DNA of 63,052 nucleotides from Bacteroidaceae bacterium. GTDB lineage: Bacteria; Bacteroidota; Bacteroidia; Bacteroidales; Bacteroidaceae. This document shows, one piece after another, positions 37,664 to 45,753 of this stretch; position 1 is the stretch's first letter; the number at the start of each line of letters is the position of its first letter. A program made the translations under genes and the position numbers. The DNA lies in assembly GCA_017940605.1 (NCBI GenBank), contig JAGAYF010000026.1, positions 1 to 63,052 of the forward strand. The letters are read 5' to 3'. The notes below the pieces were generated by a model, which saw only the letters and a program-made list of their open reading frames with translations, was not told the DNA's origin and ran no database searches.

Positions 37664-38714
37664 AACTATTTTTGGGAGAGTCCTTTTGTTCACACACATT
37701 CCTCACTGATTCCACAACTACTTGGGGGCTGATACCATACAAACAAGGATATTGCTTCTTGTAACATGGTTTATTTCCATACACAGAACAGGGGCGACAC
37801 GTCATAGGTATTTGCACTTGTTCACTGCCAGGTGCTTGCAAGCCGCCGAAACCCGCAATTGGATGCGTTGCACCCCAGATAGAAACAGTTGGAGTCTGTA
37901 CTAGAGCAGCCAAATGCATATTGCCCGAATCCATTGTGAGCATAACATCCAAATGAGCCATCAGCCGAAGTTCCCTTTCCATGTCGAAACGCCCCACCAA
38001 TGATATCACATGAGGCCATTTTTCCTGCAATGTCCGGCACGCCAATGCTTCTGTCTCACCAAATCCGAAAAGAAACATCCTGTACATGCCCGAAGCCGAC
38101 AAGAGACCTATCACCTCATCCAGCAGTGACATAGGGTAAATCTTTCCTTTGTGACGAGCAAAAGGGGCTATTCCCACCCAATTTACATCATGTGGCCCGG
38201 CCATGTCCAGCATTTCAGGAGGCAACGACGGCAACTCCTCTCCAAAAATAGAATGACATTCAATTTCTATGGGATATTTCAACCGACCCAACACTTCAGC
38301 ATATCGTTCCGGAGAACTTTTCAGGGAATGTCTTTTTTTATTGTAGCGACATGTCAACGCATAACGCCGCCACCGTCCCTTGATAATATGGGCGACGGAG
38401 GTTCCTCCCACCCAAAACATAATCCGCAGCACTTTCGTACGTAACACATCGTGCATATCCGCCACGGCATCATACTTTTCCGCCCGCAACTCCTTATAAA
38501 GTCTCCACAAACCTCGCACCCCTTTATATTCATCCAGATTGACGGCACGGAAATGCACATTGTCAGGCAGATGGCCGCACAGTTTCCCCATGCCGGGGCG
38601 ACTCAACAAGGTAATCTCGTGTGCAGGATATCTTTTAGCAAAAGATTGCAACACAGGAATAACCATTGCTACATCTCCCAATGCCGAAAAACGGATAGCC
38701 AGAATTCGTGCCAT
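37644..38714 (-). CDS. Glycosyltransferase family 9 (LPS heptosyltransferase-like)
   Basis: The 356-residue GT-B protein starts MARILAIRFSALGDVAMVIPVL, the hallmark N-terminus of GT9 (RIL.IR.SALGD). Later motifs are GIAPFARHKGKIYP, LVGRFDMERELRLMAHLDVMLTMDSGNMHLAA and CRPCSVYGNKPCYKK. Family members add heptose or similar sugars to the LPS core; the sugar here is unknown. The start at 38714 is chosen because a promoter element at 38744-38751 lies downstream of the longer in-frame start at 38828. The acyltransferase gene follows with overlap. Confidence 0.9.
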   Translation of the reverse strand: MARILAIRFSALGDVAMVIPVLQSFAKRYPAHEITLLSRPGMGKLCGHLPDNVHFRAVNLDEYKGVRGLWRLYKELRAEKYDAVADMHDVLRTKVLRIMFWVGGTSVAHIIKGRWRRYALTCRYNKKRHSLKSSPERYAEVLGRLKYPIEIECHSIFGEELPSLPPEMLDMAGPHDVNWVGIAPFARHKGKIYPMSLLDEVIGLLSASGMYRMFLFGFGETEALACRTLQEKWPHVISLVGRFDMERELRLMAHLDVMLTMDSGNMHLAALVQTPTVSIWGATHPIAGFGGLQAPGSEQVQIPMTCRPCSVYGNKPCYKKQYPCLYGISPQVVVESVRNVCEQKDSPKNSYETSVG

Positions 38715-38743
38715 TATGCTTTCTGAATACAGGTTTGAGGTTT

Positions 38744-38751
38744 CAAAGATA
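38744..38751 (-). promoter_or_regulatory. -7 promoter element (TATCTTTG) of the glycosyltransferase-acyltransferase operon
   Basis: The minus strand reads TATCTTTG 29 bases upstream of the ATG at 38714, in the 77-base gap after the Nudix gene. Confidence 0.65.
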
Positions 38752-38791
38752 GTGTAAAGTATTGAATCGACAAAAGAAATACATATAGCTT

Positions 38792-39355
38792 TTAATGATT
38801 CATGCTTTGTCCGGAAAAATATTTCCACAGTGGAGCAACCATCAAGGCCTGCATCAGACCTCCATTTTTCAGGAGTTCATACACTTTTTCCTTTGTAAGG
38901 ATATGCACCTCCAAGTCCTCCGTTGAGTCCAAATGCTGTTGCGACATAGGCATCACTCCTTCGGCCAAAAAACTATAGGACAAGTTGTTCATGGTACTGG
39001 CATTGGGAGAAAGACACATGTATTCCTGCCATGTACCACCGCCAAAGCCTGTTTCCTCCAATAATTCGCGCTGCGCTGCCTGTAAGGGAGTCTCATTCTC
39101 CTCCACGACACCGGCACAAAGTTCAAACCTTGTCACACCCAAGGCATGACGATATTGTCGGACAAGCACCATCTTGCCATCTTGCGTTATAGCAATCACA
39201 TTGACCCAAGTGGGGTATTCCAACACATAATAATCATCCATGACCCTCCCATCAGGCAACTGCACTTTGTCCCGTCTTGCCGTGAGCCATGGACGACGGA
39301 AAAGATATTCTCTATCCAATGTTTTCCACTTCATGTCTTTCATGTCCATGCACAT
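38792..39355 (-). CDS. Nudix hydrolase (ADP-ribose pyrophosphatase-like)
   Basis: The 187-residue protein has a complete Nudix box, GVVEENETPLQAAQRELLEETGF (residues 82-104 approximately; GX5EX7REUXEEXGU). The preceding VRQYRHALGVTRFELCAG is typical of the ADP-sugar pyrophosphatase branch, which splits ADP-ribose into AMP and ribose 5-phosphate. The substrate is inferred. Several ATG codons cluster at the N-terminus (MCMDMKDMKW), so the exact start is uncertain by a few residues. It follows the mscS gene by 19 bases and is probably co-transcribed with it. Confidence 0.88.
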   Translation of the reverse strand: MCMDMKDMKWKTLDREYLFRRPWLTARRDKVQLPDGRVMDDYYVLEYPTWVNVIAITQDGKMVLVRQYRHALGVTRFELCAGVVEENETPLQAAQRELLEETGFGGGTWQEYMCLSPNASTMNNLSYSFLAEGVMPMSQQHLDSTEDLEVHILTKEKVYELLKNGGLMQALMVAPLWKYFSGQSMNH

Positions 39356-39374
39356 CTTTTATCTGGTCCTTACG

Positions 39375-40315
39375 TCAGTCTTTTGCTTGGTGAACTGTCA
39401 GTTGGGGGAATGGGAAACTGATGCCCAATTGGTTGAACTCATCATAAATTTTACGGTTTCCATCAAAAAGGACCGACCAATAATCTCCGTTTTTTACCCA
39501 AACACGCACCACTAGGTTTACGCTGCTGTCTCCCAAATCATGCAGATAGACTACAGGAGCAGGTTCCTGCTGAATGCGCCCATCTTGCTGAATAATCTGT
39601 CTTATCACTTCTTCGGCGCGTCCTACATCTTGGCCGTACTCCACGCCTATGGGCCATTCCACCATCCTGATTTCCTCGCGCGAATAATTAATGATGGTGT
39701 TATTGCTCATCTGTCCATTGGGTACGTAGATTTGGATTCCTTTATAAGTCTTGATGATGGTATGAAAATCTGAATGGCCACTACTGTCCCTTCCTGCCCT
39801 TGGGTGTTGATGAAATCTCCCACCCTATAGGGCTTAAACAACAATATGAGTATACCACCAGCCAAGTTTTGCAAATTTCCACTGAGTGCCATGCCTATAG
39901 CAACACCAAAGGAAGCCAGTAATGCAGCAAAGGACGTCGTCTCCACTCCCAACTTACTGATGACAGCGACAATGAGCAGCACCAACAAGGTAATATTGAT
40001 AAAACTTTCCAAGAAAGTTTTGACACTGAGGTCTATATTACGCGCATTCAGAATTTTTCGCGCCAGCCTATTGAGCAACTTAATCACCAGGCGGCCTACC
40101 ACAAATATAATGGTGGCGGCCACAATGCGCATCCCCATCCCTACGCCCCAATCCAACAGTTGCTGCAACAAATTGGCCGTTTTCTCCAACCCCTGCGTGG
40201 TTGTTACATCTTTCACTATGGTTTGGGTTATACTTTTCAGGCTGTCCACGGCACGTTGTTTATCCTCGGCCGATTGCACAAGCTGCCACATCCAACACAT
40301 TACAGAATTATCCAT
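39375..40315 (-). pseudogene. mscS: MscS-family mechanosensitive channel, frameshifted
   Basis: The intact protein would have about 310 residues: three membrane helices, the pore helix ASFGVAIGMALSGNLQNLAGG and the beta domain KPYRVGDFINTQGQEGTVVAIQIF. After that phrase the frame breaks. The expected continuation HTIIKTYKGIQIYVPNGQMSNNTIINYS is found in another frame and runs to the normal C-terminus at 39375. One base is missing in an A run (plus strand 39765-39768; T run on the coding strand, four where five are needed). The true start is the ATG at 40315, after the promoter at 40342. The defect may be a real null mutation, phase variation or a sequencing error. Confidence 0.85.
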
Positions 40316-40341
40316 ACAACAACACCCTTCTATTTTAGTTG

Positions 40342-40349
40342 CAAAATTA
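40342..40349 (-). promoter_or_regulatory. -7 promoter element (TAATTTTG) of mscS
   Basis: The minus strand reads TAATTTTG 26 bases upstream of the ATG at 40315. It excludes the longer in-frame start at 40366. Confidence 0.6.
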
Positions 40350-40512
40350 CACAAAAAAATCCACACATCTCCTTACATCATGAACAACCGACTACTTACC
40401 ACATCGTACTAACTAAAAACAAATCTCCCCTACGCCCATGGCGCAAGGGAGACCCAATCAATCAAAAAACTATCAATAAGAAAAGTATCAATTCTGTCTT
40501 CAATGCTTTGCT

Positions 40513-40953
40513 CTATGCAATACTAATATTGCGGCTCAGCTGTTGTTTCTGCTGCTCGTCCAATTTGGGCAGGTCTATCGTGAGTACGCCATGCTCCATC
40601 TTGGCACTGATGTGGTCTTTATCCGTGTTCTCGGGAAGGACTAAGGTCTGTTGGTATTTAGAATAATGAAACTCGCGACGCAGGTATCGCACATTTTTCT
40701 TTTCGTCATCCTTGACTTCATCGTGGTCTTTCTTTTCCATACTGATGACAAGGTCCTCATTTGCGTCAAGGCTGATGTTGAAATCCTCTTTCACCATACC
40801 CGGTGCGGCCACTTCCACATGATAGACTTTCTCGTCTTCCGTTACGTTGATGGCAGGCGCAGTAGCACGTGCAGGTGTCATCCAATTGGTGTTGAACAGG
40901 TCATTAAATACTTCCGGCAACCAGTTTTGAGTGTTGTAATGAATGGGTAACAT
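40513..40953 (-). CDS. Small heat-shock protein, Hsp20/alpha-crystallin family
   Basis: This 146-residue chaperone holds unfolding proteins. The N-terminal arm (MLPIHYNTQNWLPEVFNDLF) is followed by the alpha-crystallin domain, VYHVEVAAPGMVKEDFNISL to MEHGVLTIDLPKL, with the G-V-L motif in the last strand. The C-terminal arm ends in RNISIA, with an I-x-I assembly motif. The ATG at 40953 follows a strong Shine-Dalgarno sequence, rare in this phylum. The gene stands alone between mscS and a long gap. Confidence 0.95.
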   Translation of the reverse strand: MLPIHYNTQNWLPEVFNDLFNTNWMTPARATAPAINVTEDEKVYHVEVAAPGMVKEDFNISLDANEDLVISMEKKDHDEVKDDEKKNVRYLRREFHYSKYQQTLVLPENTDKDHISAKMEHGVLTIDLPKLDEQQKQQLSRNISIA

Positions 40954-40962
40954 AATCAATTT

Positions 40963-40968
40963 CCTCCT
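40963..40968 (-). promoter_or_regulatory. Strong ribosome binding site of hsp20 (AGGAGG)
   Basis: AGGAGG lies nine bases before the hsp20 ATG. Nearly all other genes here lack a Shine-Dalgarno sequence, so this one is unusual. Confidence 0.65.
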
Positions 40969-40974
40969 TTTAAT

Positions 40975-41528
40975 TTAATTGTTATTGTTATTTTATCAGT
41001 TTAATTCTCTCGTTCAGTTGTTCTGAATTCACCCAACATAAAGACAAGCACCGTGCCAACACCCCAAAAGCTCACTTCGTGTCTTTCGTGTATGACAAAA
41101 TTTCCGATTCATCTGACAAAATGTCAAAATAAATCTGAGATGTTTTTCCTTGCCATCTTATAATAATAGCACAACCGCCCATTTCCTTGCATTATAAATT
41201 ATACATTAAAGTATACTCCATAATAGTCATTCTGCACTTTTGCTCATTTAGGCTTAGGCTGTCATGGTAGTGAGCATCGCGACATCTTTTTGGCACAGCG
41301 AACCATACACCATCAAACACTACGTGAGTATATTTGCCAACTTGTCCGTATGACCTTGAAACAATAGGAAACTAGTCCGCATATAAGAGACACGCACATT
41401 GTGCAAGTTCAATTCCATCGAACAGAAATGAGCCAGCCATGAAGTACACAACATTGCCGACTGCAGATACCATATGCGAGCACAGAGATACTTGCAGGAA
41501 CTCATAAGATAGGATATCGCCATAAAAA
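40975..41528. other. Non-coding gap upstream of hsp20
   Basis: About 550 AT-rich bases separate hsp20 from the terminator of the anti-sigma gene. I see no TAnnTTTG element oriented towards hsp20, no repeat array and no convincing gene; an 88-codon frame at 41320-41586 has no family features. Heat-shock control of hsp20 may use another type of promoter. Confidence 0.5.
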
Positions 41529-41564
41529 CTCCCCACCGCCTGCCATGAGCAGGCGAGTGGGGAG
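41525..41564 (-). terminator. Rho-independent terminator of the sigma/anti-sigma operon
   Basis: CTCCCCAC (41529-41536) pairs with GTGGGGAG (41557-41564), and CGCCTGC (41537-41543) with GCAGGCG (41549-41555); the loop is CATGA with one bulged A. On the minus strand a run of five T follows. Confidence 0.85.
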
Positions 41565-41612
41565 GATACATCCATCGTTGAAACAATGTGAGCTTTCGGT
41601 TTATTTTGTCAT

Positions 41613-42902
41613 TTACAGACCACCATCGACAATCCAGATATGCCTTTCATTATCATTTCTGACGGCGATATGTTTCTGCTCTTGTTTCCCATTGGGGTAC
41701 GTCAAGGTGTAGAACACAAACGTAGCAGTGTGATCGCCGTCACGACGTTCCATGAAATCTGAGACTTTACACCCTTTCATATTCTCGGTCAGCCTAGGGA
41801 GTATGTTCTTGTAATAGACCAGTGCTTCACTGGCTTGATTATAATCGCCGCTAATGATAGCTTTAAGAATGAACCGGGCAGCTTGTGTGGCAGTCTCATT
41901 TTGTAGTTTATTGAGCCGGTTGATGCCTGTCCCCGATGTCACTTCTGCTACATCCGTCCATTGGGCATCTGGAATTTGTGTGAGATAAGAGCGACTCGTC
42001 ATGATATTATATTGGATATTGTCGATATGGAGTAAGAGAATCTTTTGGCCGCTGTCAACAACCCATAGCTTGACAAAGCGTAGCAGTCCATCATTTTTTG
42101 TGAATACATTCTCAACTACCATTTCACAATCGCCCATTTTCCCTGTCTCAAGCAGTTGTTGCAAGTCGTTGTTTTTATCCTTGCCTTTGAATGTCAAGGT
42201 AATGGCCGAGTCCGTTTCTGTGCATACCATATCATTCTTCTTGGAAAAATCGATGGCTGACTTTTGCATAGCCAAAAGACGCCCGGGGTAGAGCAGGCTG
42301 ACAAAGTTTTCAAGGAAGTTAGCTGTGCGAGGTCCTTTTACGTAGAGTGCGTTGGGTATCCACATATATTGGGTCTGGCCGTCAAACACGATGGAACGTC
42401 CATTCTGCTTTCCAACACGATAGAACACGCTGTCGTTCTGCTGCAATAGTTCTGCGTCTATTCTCACGAAATCGGCTTTTGGGTCAAAATAGGCAAAGCT
42501 TTCATTGGGCGTGGTGCGGGCATAGACTGCCATCTTGAAACTGCCTACGTTCTGTACGCTTTTAATCCATTGTTCAAAAATTTGACCTCGCGACGTCTCT
42601 GCAACAGCAGACGCAGAGAAGAGGCGACTCCAACCGATAACAAATCCTAACAGGAATACGGCGGCAGCAGCTATGGGACGCCAGAGATGACGGGGTTTTG
42701 CCTTGAGTTTGCTAACAGATTTCTTAGCAGGAAGTTCCCGCGGCTGCAATACATTGAAAACTTCGGCCAGCTCATCATAGTACGCTTTGCATTCAGAACA
42801 CTCGGCCATGTGCGCTTTACATTCGGCCAACATTTGCATATCAATAGTAGTATCAAAAAGATCAATTACATTATCTTTAAATTCCTTGCAATTCATAATC
42901 AT
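41613..42902 (-). CDS. Anti-sigma factor with zinc-finger domain and large extracytoplasmic part
   Basis: The 429-residue protein has an N-terminal anti-sigma zinc finger, HMAECSEC (His31, Cys35, Cys38), one membrane helix (about 73-95, IAAAAVFLLGFVIGW) and about 330 residues outside the membrane. The first outer part resembles LolA-like or MucB-like lipid-binding beta sheets (NVGSFKMAVYART, FDGQTQYMWIPN, LTFKGKD); the last 100 residues look like an NTF2-like DUF4878 domain (ILKAIISGDYNQASEALVYYKN). It overlaps the sigma gene by four bases (ATGA), so the pair is translationally coupled. It probably holds the sigma factor until an envelope signal arrives. Confidence 0.8.
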   Translation of the reverse strand: MIMNCKEFKDNVIDLFDTTIDMQMLAECKAHMAECSECKAYYDELAEVFNVLQPRELPAKKSVSKLKAKPRHLWRPIAAAAVFLLGFVIGWSRLFSASAVAETSRGQIFEQWIKSVQNVGSFKMAVYARTTPNESFAYFDPKADFVRIDAELLQQNDSVFYRVGKQNGRSIVFDGQTQYMWIPNALYVKGPRTANFLENFVSLLYPGRLLAMQKSAIDFSKKNDMVCTETDSAITLTFKGKDKNNDLQQLLETGKMGDCEMVVENVFTKNDGLLRFVKLWVVDSGQKILLLHIDNIQYNIMTSRSYLTQIPDAQWTDVAEVTSGTGINRLNKLQNETATQAARFILKAIISGDYNQASEALVYYKNILPRLTENMKGCKVSDFMERRDGDHTATFVFYTLTYPNGKQEQKHIAVRNDNERHIWIVDGGL

Positions 42903-43444
42903 TTTTTAATGTTATTTTTTGTCTGTTTTATTGCTTTGCGGATTTTCTCCAGTCCATAAAGGAAGCGAGATTTCACCGTTGGCAGAGGGAGAGAAAGAAT
43001 TTCGGCAACATCGGCAAAGCTATTGTTGCCATACATTCGTAGACGAATGACCTCAGCCTGTTCTTCTGGGATTCCCGCAAGAAGTCGAGCTATTCGTTGG
43101 TAGTCCGCTTCATTGTTTTCTGTCGGGAGGTCAGGCATGTCAAGGCAAGTGTCCAACGGAATTATTTTTATGCGGCTAGACATAGAAAGCCGTGAGGTAC
43201 AGATGTTCGACAGCGTGCGAAAAACATAGTTCCGCCAATCTTTCACCTCACTGCTTTTCTCGTTTGATAGTTTACTGCAAACTTTCAAGTAAGCATCTTG
43301 CAACGCATCTTTTGCTTCGTCTGCGTCACCAAGGCGGTAACAGGCATACCTCATTAAGTGAGAGTGTTCCCGTCGCAGGTGTTCTGCAAGTTTGTTCATT
43401 GTAATGTTGTCATTGTTCATTGTATTTACTTTTTTGAGATGCAT
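42899..43444 (-). CDS. ECF-type RNA polymerase sigma factor
   Basis: The 181-residue protein has region 2 (HLMRYACYRLGDADEAKDALQDAYLK) and region 4 (GIPEEQAEVIRLRMYGNNSFADVAEIL, then LPTVKSRFLYGLEKIRKAI). It directs polymerase to a small set of promoters. The four-base overlap with the membrane anti-sigma gene downstream shows that the two form a cell-surface signalling pair. There is no SusC/FecR gene nearby, so it is not an obvious nutrient-uptake regulator. Several ATG codons are possible starts; the one at 43444 gives the longest frame. Confidence 0.93.
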   Translation of the reverse strand: MHLKKVNTMNNDNITMNKLAEHLRREHSHLMRYACYRLGDADEAKDALQDAYLKVCSKLSNEKSSEVKDWRNYVFRTLSNICTSRLSMSSRIKIIPLDTCLDMPDLPTENNEADYQRIARLLAGIPEEQAEVIRLRMYGNNSFADVAEILSLPLPTVKSRFLYGLEKIRKAIKQTKNNIKK

Positions 43445-44077
43445 CTGTCATAAAGACCCGAAAACACCGAAAAAGATTTAATCGAACGATATTTTTTCAA
43501 GAAAAGATACCTCGCATTTTGAATCATCGACGCCCTGTATTTGTAAAGGAATGCACTTGCTCTCATATCTGTCAGCCTTACCATTTTTTGTGCCATTATA
43601 ACTGGTTTTATTATCATCATTCTTCAGCACTCTCATCTGATTGAAGCGCATAATACAGTTTTCCTATGGTATACACTCATCGACATGAACAGCATTCATG
43701 TTCTCCAATATTTGCTGGACAAATAAGATCGTTGATTACAGCCCAACAACATTTTTAATTCCCTCTCATTCGGGAAAATTAAAATTGGTATTGCATCTCT
43801 CTTCCTAAACAACATACTTATTGTGCAGCCATTTCTCAATGAAAGCAAAACCGCCCTCTCTATTACACACCATATCAGTGAGTAATATATGATCACGCTT
43901 ATTGACACCCACAGTCATTATCCGTGTTTCCTTATAATTATCTTTGTCATATCGTCTGCTGTACCGCAAACCTTACCAGATCACCCTTCCACTAAGTAAC
44001 AGAAACTTCAATCCATTATCTTACATAGATTGTTTGTTCTGTTGAACTCGGGGATGACCTTTGTGACAAATTTGCTT
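43445..44077. other. Non-coding AT-rich gap upstream of the sigma factor gene
   Basis: This 633-base gap holds only short frames without family features (for example 43696-43908). I see no TAnnTTTG element, no repeat array and no strong hairpin. A TTTAATCGAA stretch near 43477 resembles part of the repeats at 45.7 and 49.7 kb. The promoter of the sigma gene must lie here but I cannot place it. Confidence 0.5.
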
Positions 44078-44623
44078 TTAACGGATGATTCTATAATAAT
44101 TCTTTTTACGCGGTTTGGCCGGATGAGGTTCTTCGTCGGGATAGCCCAATGAAAGCGCACCAATACCTATCAGCCCATCGGGCAGCCCCAAACGGCGCAT
44201 CAGTTCCTGTCCCCCAGCCGTGGCAAACATCTCACGTTCTCGGTTAATCCAACAAGACCCTAACCCAATGGCATGGGCTGCCAACATCATATTGCCCAGC
44301 ACGAGCGAACCATCCTGCAAACTGTTGCCCCAAACCGCAGGGTCAGAACCAAACACGAGCACAATGGTGGGAGCATCATAGTAGGGATTTACCTTGATTC
44401 CCTTTACGGCAGCATTCATGCGCGCCAACTGTGTCATCAGTTCCTTGTCCTGCACTGCCACTATCCATGGGTCTTGCTGCCCCTTTCCTGTAGGAGCCCA
44501 AGTTCCTGCCTCAAGCACAGTCGTCAGTTCTTCATCCGTAATTTGCTCCGCCTTAAACTTCCTGATGCTGCGTCGTGTACGCAGACTATCCAACACTACA
44601 TTGTCCACCATGTCCATATTCAT
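44078..44623 (-). CDS. Nitroreductase family protein
   Basis: This 181-residue FMN enzyme begins VLDSLRTRRSIRKFKAEQITDEEL, the classic nitroreductase N-terminus. It has AGTWAPTGKGQQDPWIVAV, NMMLAAHAIGLGSCWI and the end LGYPDEEPHPAKPRK. Such enzymes use NAD(P)H to reduce nitroaromatics, quinones or flavins; the natural substrate is not visible. It is monocistronic, with a promoter element at 44682-44689. Confidence 0.93.
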   Translation of the reverse strand: MNMDMVDNVVLDSLRTRRSIRKFKAEQITDEELTTVLEAGTWAPTGKGQQDPWIVAVQDKELMTQLARMNAAVKGIKVNPYYDAPTIVLVFGSDPAVWGNSLQDGSLVLGNMMLAAHAIGLGSCWINREREMFATAGGQELMRRLGLPDGLIGIGALSLGYPDEEPHPAKPRKKNYYRIIR

Positions 44624-44681
44624 TTTTGTATTTTGTCACAAATTCTTACTTGCCATGAGTTCTGCCCCCAATTTGGCATAG

Positions 44682-44689
44682 CAAAGTTA
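44682..44689 (-). promoter_or_regulatory. -7 promoter element (TAACTTTG) of the nitroreductase gene
   Basis: The minus strand reads TAACTTTG 58 bases upstream of the ATG. Confidence 0.65.
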
Positions 44690-44845
44690 CGAAAAAAACG
44701 ACTATCAGCAACAGAAACCCTTTTATATCAACACAACCCTTATCTGTTTTCATCCTAACAAAGAAGAAAAGCCACAAACCGTTTGCAATTTCAATTATTT
44801 TTCTTTCCTTTGTAACATAAAAACACTTCCAACAAAATATCATTC

Positions 44846-45607
44846 ATGAACAGAATCCTTACTTTTCTCATTATATCGTTGGGATGCCTGTACTCTTTTT
44901 CGCAAACTTCAAAACAAGATGGCAATAACACCAACAACAGCAGCAACGTAGTCCACACATCCACCACAGAGAAAAGCAACACCGCCGTCAGCCTTCCTTA
45001 TGGGACATACGGTGTGAAAGCGCGCGGACAGGCAATGAAGGAGATGCGCAAGGTCAGAAAATTGGAAAAGAAACTATCGAAGGGAAATGCTTCCAGCGTC
45101 AAATACAAGAACGAGTTGAAACAATTGAAAGACACGCTGCAACGGCATTATGAAATGCGCGTTGCAGAGCGATTGGACTTTCTGGAACAATTCTACACCG
45201 ACCTATTCCTTCTGGACAATCAGGCAATGACCCAAAGATATCGTCCGTTCTGCTCCACTACCATCAAGGACATACTGAAAAAGGTCTATGGCGACATGCA
45301 CGGCGAGCACGGCTACGCATGGTCGCTGTTTACCGACAACATCAAGCATCTGACGGGAACGTTCCGACTGACCTACCTGAACGGCGACCCACAGATAGTG
45401 GAAGACAAGGAGCTGGCCCTATTTATGTTCGACGACAGCGTCAGACAAGTCAAGCCAATCTACCGATTCTGCAACGAAGAAGACAAATGGTTTCTGTTCA
45501 GCATGGGCGATTGCCGCATCTATGTGCAGGTAGACGGTTCAGGCAATGACCTTGTCATCACAGGCCTGGCCAACACCTATCACGACGTTTGGGCCAAGTT
45601 TCAATAG
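44846..45607 (+). CDS. Exported protein of unknown function with coiled-coil segment
   Basis: I do not recognise this 253-residue protein. It has a signal peptide (about 1-19), then a low-complexity linker rich in Asn, Ser and Thr (about 20-48), a charged helical part (MKEMRKVRKLEKKLSKGN, then KNELKQLKDTLQRHYEMRVAERL) likely to form a coiled coil, and a folded C-terminal domain with FTDNIKHLTGTFRLTYLNGDP and RIYVQVDGSGNDLVITGLANTY. The latter could be an NTF2-like or lipocalin-like fold, but this is only an impression. The gene is monocistronic and has no clear promoter element. Confidence 0.75.
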   Translation: MNRILTFLIISLGCLYSFSQTSKQDGNNTNNSSNVVHTSTTEKSNTAVSLPYGTYGVKARGQAMKEMRKVRKLEKKLSKGNASSVKYKNELKQLKDTLQRHYEMRVAERLDFLEQFYTDLFLLDNQAMTQRYRPFCSTTIKDILKKVYGDMHGEHGYAWSLFTDNIKHLTGTFRLTYLNGDPQIVEDKELALFMFDDSVRQVKPIYRFCNEEDKWFLFSMGDCRIYVQVDGSGNDLVITGLANTYHDVWAKFQ

Positions 45608-45660
45608 GGCCACAATATAGTTTCTTCACACCTGCATCCATCGTTCCAAGAGCCACCCTC

Positions 45661-45735
45661 AATCGAACATCACACTTCAAAATTCCTCAACGAAACCTCT
45701 TTTTCATCAAAACACCGAGTACGAAAATATCAGAA
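45661..45735. repeat. Short dispersed repeat, copy A (downstream of glmS)
   Basis: About 75 bases starting AATCGAACAT match the region 49651-49751 with gaps. The best part, 45688-45732, aligns to 49705-49751 at roughly four of five positions, including TCAAAACACCGAGTA. Copies A and B flank the glmS-DUF4954 gene pair on both sides. Confidence 0.5.
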
Positions 45736-45753
45736 AAACAAAGTCATACACAT

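Noticed and set aside
39375..39710. A separate 111-residue gene downstream of the mscS fragment
   Set aside because: Its sequence is the missing C-terminal part of MscS and the break is explained by one base.
41320..41586. Small minus-strand frame of 88 codons
   Set aside because: It covers the terminator hairpin at 41529 and shows no family features or promoter.
43696..43908. Small minus-strand frame of 70 codons in the gap before the nitroreductase gene
   Set aside because: AT-rich, no promoter, no recognisable family.
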